Source of the DNA: Streptomyces smyrnaeus | GTDB lineage: Bacteria > Actinomycetota > Actinomycetes > Streptomycetales > Streptomycetaceae | Direction: 5' to 3' | Assembly (NCBI RefSeq): GCF_017676345.1 | Contig: NZ_JAFFZM010000002.1 | Coordinates: 186,001-250,000 of the forward strand | Length of the DNA: 64,000 bases | In this document: piece after piece, positions 60,529 to 64,000 of the stretch | How positions within the stretch are numbered: the stretch's first letter is position 1 | Layout of the letters: each line of letters opens with the position of its first letter | Position numbers and translations under genes: made by a program | The notes under the pieces: generated by a model | Database searches by the model: none | What the model saw: only the letters and a program-made list of their open reading frames with translations | Told to the model about the DNA's origin: nothing

Positions 60529-61886
60529 CCACCGGACTCGCTCGGGCCTCCGTGCGGGCGCGGCCCGGCGCCTTCACCGGAGTGTTCTCGGTGTTCGTGC
60601 TCTCCGCGACCGTCGTCACGGCGTCGGTCGCCATGCTCCGGACGGCCTCCCACATCCCGAGGGGGGAGATGCGGGAGACGGTGAGCACCATGGGCGCGGG
60701 GTTCACCGTTGTGACCGTCTATCTGTCGATCTTCGTCATCGCACAGGTCATGGCGCTCACCGTGGCCGCTCGGGCGCGGGAGAACGCCGTGCTGCGGGCG
60801 GTGGGTGCGCTGCCGTGGCAGATCCGGCGCACGGTCGCCATCGAGGCGCTGTGGGTCGCGCTGCCCGCGCTGCCGGTCGGATACGGGCTCGGCCGGGTGC
60901 TGGCGTACGGGTGGCGGAACGGGATGGCCGCGCACGGGCTGCTGCCGCACGGGGTGCCGCTCACCGTCGGGTGGCCGCCCGCGCTCGCGGCGGCGGGCGT
61001 CCTGGTCGTCACTTCGCAGCTCGGTGGTCTGCTGGCCGCGCACCGTGCCGCGCGGGCCCGCCCGATGGACGCGCTGGGCGACTCGGCGGGTGCCGGGCGC
61101 GGGATCACGGTCACCGGGGTGGTACGCGGGGTCGGCGCGGTGTTGGCGCTGTGCGGGGGCGCCGCCCTGACCGCGATCACGGCCGCGGGGCCGCGCGAGG
61201 AGGTGGGGGAGCACCTGCCGTTGGTGCTGCTCGCCCATCTGGTCGGGGTCGGCTTCGCGGGGCCCGCGATCGGGCGGACGGCCGCCCGGCTGCTGGCCGT
61301 CCCCGTACGGCTGGTGACGGCGCCGCGCGCGCTGGGCGGCGGTGCGGCTGCCGAACTGGCCTTCGCGCAGGCCCGCGCGGAGTCCCGGCGGCTGTCCTCC
61401 GCCGTCACCCCGGTCGCGCTGGTGGTGGCGTTCACGCTGGTGAAGCTGGCGGCGCTGGCGTCCGTCGCCGAGCCCTCCTGGGTCGATCTGTTCGCCACGG
61501 TCCTCTACGCCGCCTTCGCCGCGTTCGCCGCCGCCAACACGATGGTGCTGCTGAGCGCCGAACGCCGCCGCGAGGTCGCCCTGTTGCGCGCGGTCGGCGC
61601 CGGTACGGGGCAGGTGGTGCGGATGCTGGTGGTGGAGGCGGCGACGGTCACCTGCGCGGGCTTCGGCTGCGGCGCCGCCGTTGCCCTCGCGGTGACGCTG
61701 CCGCTGGGCGACGCCGCCGGAGCCCCGCTCTCCTCGTTGCCGCCGACCACCTGGCTGGGTACCGCGGCGGGAGTCCTCGCCCTGGCCCTGGCCGCGACGC
61801 TGGCCCCGCTCCCCGGGCACCTGCGGCGAGCGTCGGGTCCCCCTGCCGCCTCCGTCGCCCGCGACCGTGAGATGACTGCCTCGTGA
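60525..61886 (+). CDS. ABC transporter permease (FtsX/MacB type)
   Basis: A 453-aa membrane protein with two FtsX-like halves: [20 protein letters not shown] and [20 protein letters not shown] in the first, [20 protein letters not shown] and [20 protein letters not shown] in the second. The conserved R-E-x-A-x-L-R-A-V-G words follow each core helix. It works with the ATPase upstream, probably in export or resistance to a peptide or lipid-targeting antibiotic, as in other ABC-HK-RR sets. The ATG overlaps the ATPase stop; the 3' end overlaps the kinase start (GTGA). Confidence 0.88.
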   Translation: MTTGLARASVRARPGAFTGVFSVFVLSATVVTASVAMLRTASHIPRGEMRETVSTMGAGFTVVTVYLSIFVIAQVMALTVAARARENAVLRAVGALPWQIRRTVAIEALWVALPALPVGYGLGRVLAYGWRNGMAAHGLLPHGVPLTVGWPPALAAAGVLVVTSQLGGLLAAHRAARARPMDALGDSAGAGRGITVTGVVRGVGAVLALCGGAALTAITAAGPREEVGEHLPLVLLAHLVGVGFAGPAIGRTAARLLAVPVRLVTAPRALGGGAAAELAFAQARAESRRLSSAVTPVALVVAFTLVKLAALASVAEPSWVDLFATVLYAAFAAFAAANTMVLLSAERRREVALLRAVGAGTGQVVRMLVVEAATVTCAGFGCGAAVALAVTLPLGDAAGAPLSSLPPTTWLGTAAGVLALALAATLAPLPGHLRRASGPPAASVARDREMTAS

Positions 61887-63205
61887 CGGTGACAGCGACC
61901 CTCGACCTCCTGGGCCTCCCCGCGTCGCGGACGGCCCGCCGCGCCGTGGCGTACGCGGTGCTCGGCGTCGTCCCGGCGCTGCTGGGCGTCCCCGCGCTGG
62001 CGCTGCTGGCCCTCGGCGGGGTGCTGTGCGTGACCCGGGCGGGTGCGCCGGTGCTCTCGCTCGTCCTGACGGCTGTGCGCGGGTTGACCGCCGTCCACCG
62101 GGCGCTGCTGCGCGGGCTGCTCGGCGAGGACGTACCGGCGCCGCCCGGGCCGGCCCCGTTGCGGGCGGCGACCGACGCCGCGGCCTGGCGGTGCGCGGCG
62201 TACGCCGTGCTCGACGCGCCGCTCGGCGTGCTCCTCCTCGCCGTTCAGGTGCCCGTCCGGCTGTACGGGCTGGTGCTGCTGTCGTACCCGGTGTGGTTCG
62301 GCGCGGTACGGCAGAACGGGCACCGCGGCCTCGAACTCACCGGCACCGTCCCGCTCGACTCCTGGCCCCGCGCACTGGCGGTGGCCGCCGCCGGGCTCGT
62401 GCTGCTGGCGGCGGCCGGTTGGGCCGGGCGCCGGCTGGTGGCTCTCGTCCGGTTGCTGGCCCGCACCCTCCTGGCCCCGCCGCCCCGCGATCTGACCGGC
62501 CGGGTGCAGGACCTGGAGGAGACCCGGGCCCTGGCCGTACGGGACTCCGCCGCCACGCTGCGCCGTATCGAACGCGATCTGCACGACGGAGCGCAGGCCC
62601 GGCTCATCGCCCTCGCCATGGCGCTGACCCGCGCCAAGGAGGCGCTGCGCGCACCCGAGCCGTCCCCGGCGGACACCGCGAAGGCCCGGGAGCTGGTGGA
62701 GCAGTCCCTCGGTACGGCCCGCACCGCGCTGGGCGAGCTGCGCGACCTCGTACGCGGTATCCACCCGCCGGTCCTGGACAAGGGCCTGGCGCCCGCCCTG
62801 GCCTCCCTCCGCTCCGACATGGAGTCCCCGTCGCTGCGGGTGGAGGTGCGCTCCGCGCTGGCGGCGGGGCCGCGTCCGCCCGAGGAGGTGGAGACCCTCG
62901 CCTACTTCTGCGCGGCGGAGCTGCTGACCAACGCGGCACGGCACGCCGGGGCCGACCACGTCACCCTCGACGTCCGGATCGAGGGGGAGGCCCGTAACCG
63001 CGTACTGGTGCTGGTCGTCGAGGACGACGGGCGGGGCGGGGCGGCACCCGCGCCGGCCGCGCCCGGCGGCTCGTCCGGGCTGCGCGGACTGAGCGAACGG
63101 GCGCGGACCGTGGACGGCACACTGTCCCTCGACAGTCCGCCCGGCGGACCGACCACAGCGACGGTCCGCCTGCCGTTCGCGCCCCGGGGGGAGACCAGCA
63201 CGTGA
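61883..63205 (+). CDS. NarL-type sensor histidine kinase
   Basis: A 440-aa kinase. The N-terminal part has about five membrane helices and a DUF4153/sensor-like region without a known ligand domain. The HisKA_3 dimerisation domain has [20 protein letters not shown] (His near 233), and the HATPase domain has [31 protein letters not shown] and [20 protein letters not shown]. The GTG overlaps the permease stop (GTGA). It should sense the substrate of the linked ABC transporter and phosphorylate the regulator downstream. Confidence 0.9.
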   Translation: MTVTATLDLLGLPASRTARRAVAYAVLGVVPALLGVPALALLALGGVLCVTRAGAPVLSLVLTAVRGLTAVHRALLRGLLGEDVPAPPGPAPLRAATDAAAWRCAAYAVLDAPLGVLLLAVQVPVRLYGLVLLSYPVWFGAVRQNGHRGLELTGTVPLDSWPRALAVAAAGLVLLAAAGWAGRRLVALVRLLARTLLAPPPRDLTGRVQDLEETRALAVRDSAATLRRIERDLHDGAQARLIALAMALTRAKEALRAPEPSPADTAKARELVEQSLGTARTALGELRDLVRGIHPPVLDKGLAPALASLRSDMESPSLRVEVRSALAAGPRPPEEVETLAYFCAAELLTNAARHAGADHVTLDVRIEGEARNRVLVLVVEDDGRGGAAPAPAAPGGSSGLRGLSERARTVDGTLSLDSPPGGPTTATVRLPFAPRGETST

Positions 63206-63879
63206 CGAGCCGGCCGGTACCGACACTCAAAGTGGTGATCGCGGAGGACGCCGCCGTCGTACGGGAGGGGCTGGTCGGGCTGCTCACCGACCGGGGCCTC
63301 CAGGTGGCGGCGGCGGTCGGTGACCCCCAGGCGCTGCTGGCGGCGGTGGACCGTACCCGGCCGGACGCCGTGGTGGCCGACATCCGGATGCCGCCCACGC
63401 ACCGCGACGAGGGGCTGCGCGCCGCCGCCGAACTGCGCCGCCGCCACCCGGGGCTGGGCATCCTGCTGTTCTCCCAGTACATCGAGACCAGCTATGCGCA
63501 CACTCTCCTGGCGGACGGCCCGGCCGGGATCGGTTATCTGCTCAAGGACCGCGTCCTGGACGTCGACGAGTTCGTGGAGGCGCTGCACCGGGTGGTGGGC
63601 GGGGGCACCGCGCTGGATCCGGATGTCATCTCCCGGCTGCTGCGGGCCCGCCCCACCCTGGCGGCCCTGACCCCGCGCGAGCACGAGACGCTCGCCCATA
63701 TGGCCGCGGGGCTGACCAACGCGGCCATCGCCGCGCGGATGGAGATCTCGCAGCGGGCTGTCGAGAAGCACACCGCCACGCTCTTCGACAAGCTGGAGAT
63801 CCCCCGCACCACCGCCACCCACCGCCGGGTCCAGGCGGTCCTGCGTTATCTGGAAGGCCAGGAGGGCGACCCGCCGTGA
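63202..63879 (+). CDS. NarL-type response regulator
   Basis: A 225-aa regulator. The receiver has LKVVIAEDAAVVREGLVGLL, the phospho-Asp in AVVADIRMPPTHRDEGL and the Lys in GIGYLLKDRVLDVDEF; the LuxR HTH is LTPREHETLAHMAAGLTNAA and SQRAVEKHTATLFDKLEI. The GTG overlaps the kinase stop by 4 nt. It probably controls the ABC operon. Confidence 0.92.
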   Translation: MTSRPVPTLKVVIAEDAAVVREGLVGLLTDRGLQVAAAVGDPQALLAAVDRTRPDAVVADIRMPPTHRDEGLRAAAELRRRHPGLGILLFSQYIETSYAHTLLADGPAGIGYLLKDRVLDVDEFVEALHRVVGGGTALDPDVISRLLRARPTLAALTPREHETLAHMAAGLTNAAIAARMEISQRAVEKHTATLFDKLEIPRTTATHRRVQAVLRYLEGQEGDPP

Positions 63880-63920
63880 CGGTGCCGCCCTCCTGACCGC
63901 TGTCTGCTCCCGCGGTGGCG

Positions 63921-64000
63921 CTACAAGAACAGCGACAGCAGCAGCAACAGCAACAGCGCGACGACGGAGATGAGCGTCTCCATCACCGACCAGGACTTGA
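63921..64000 (-). CDS. C-terminal end of a small membrane protein, cut by the window edge
   Basis: On the minus strand a frame open to the window edge ends at TAG (63923-63921) and reads KSWSVMETLISVV followed by ALLLLLLLSLFL. It is strongly hydrophobic, a single membrane helix at the C-terminus. The start lies outside. It could also be a very short membrane peptide. Low-complexity codons make this tentative. Confidence 0.35.
   Translation of the reverse strand, partial: KSWSVMETLISVVALLLLLLLSLFL

Noticed and set aside
59580..61886. Single 768-aa ATPase-permease fusion
   Set aside because: The middle part ([16 protein letters not shown]) is out-of-frame sequence; the H-loop and a proper stop/start overlap are found in the +1 frame.
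1..64000. CRISPR arrays, insertion sequences, prophage, tRNA or rRNA genes
   Set aside because: No regularly spaced repeats with unique spacers, transposase or integrase motifs, or tRNA-like cloverleaf with T-loop were recognised. The octamer array has no spacers.

Overview
The window is very GC-rich actinobacterial chromosome, almost certainly Streptomyces or a close relative. It carries a phenylacetate degradation cluster, two branched-chain 2-oxoacid dehydrogenase (bkd) operons, a Bpa-type proteasome activator with a C-terminal PYL, a mycothiol-type DinB/maleylpyruvate isomerase family protein, PASTA kinases, Streptomyces-type PHO boxes, and many 1-8 nt start/stop overlaps. No transposase, phage gene, CRISPR array, rRNA or tRNA was seen, so this looks like core chromosome rather than an island.

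Layout. 1-1.6 kb: end of an HxlR regulator, a J-domain protein and a rhodanese. 1.7-6.8 kb (minus): an acyl-CoA dehydrogenase, then paaA-B-C-D-E, the ring-epoxidising phenylacetyl-CoA monooxygenase, behind a TTGACA promoter with a TetR-type operator. 7-9.7 kb: DUF5819 and HTTM membrane proteins and a SpoU methyltransferase. 9.7-12.7 kb: proteasome activator, a charged coiled-coil surface protein and a quinone oxidoreductase. 12.7-20.5 kb (minus): bkdA-bkdB-bkdC read on, with almost no gaps, into a MobA-DUF6457 fusion, moeA and a TrkA-type potassium channel. 20.8-23.9 kb: divergent Lrp/AsnC regulator, TetR regulator (paaR-like) and paaN. 24-29.8 kb: two divergent Ser/Thr kinases, an APH-fold phosphotransferase and a DevR-like orphan response regulator. 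30.2-34.3 kb: second bkd operon, whose E1-alpha has a long Lys/Ala-rich histone-H1-like tail, closed by a 19-bp hairpin terminator. 34.4-44.8 kb: GntR-MFS pair, DinB protein, nitrilase, NHL-thioredoxin, DUF6458, M18 aminopeptidase, a second acyl-CoA dehydrogenase, SseB. 45-52.4 kb: SpoIIE phosphatase, aspS, Uma2 nuclease-fold protein, metG, a small Cys-pair protein. 52.5-53.3 kb: a gene-free array of degenerate 8-bp repeats almost without adenine. 53.3-58.2 kb: PhoX-type phosphatase behind a PHO box, type II NADH dehydrogenase with a coupled 25-codon ORF, quinone oxidoreductase behind a MerR-type operator. 58.4-64 kb: CorA, then an ABC transporter (ATPase frameshifted), histidine kinase and response regulator in one operon.

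How it fits together. The paa genes convert phenylacetyl-CoA to a ring epoxide and later to the ring-opened product (PaaN). Identical 18-nt operator cores precede paaA and paaN, and a one-mismatch version lies between bkdA and its divergent Lrp gene, so one TetR repressor may link aromatic and branched-chain acid catabolism. The two bkd operons supply E1/E2 for branched acyl-CoA (fatty-acid and polyketide starters); no E3 gene is present. The strongest unexplained structure is the octamer array upstream of phoX. Other items to check are the H1-like tail on E1-alpha, three GTTGTCCACAGG (DnaA-box-like) sites within about 7 kb, and the 25-codon ORF after ndh.
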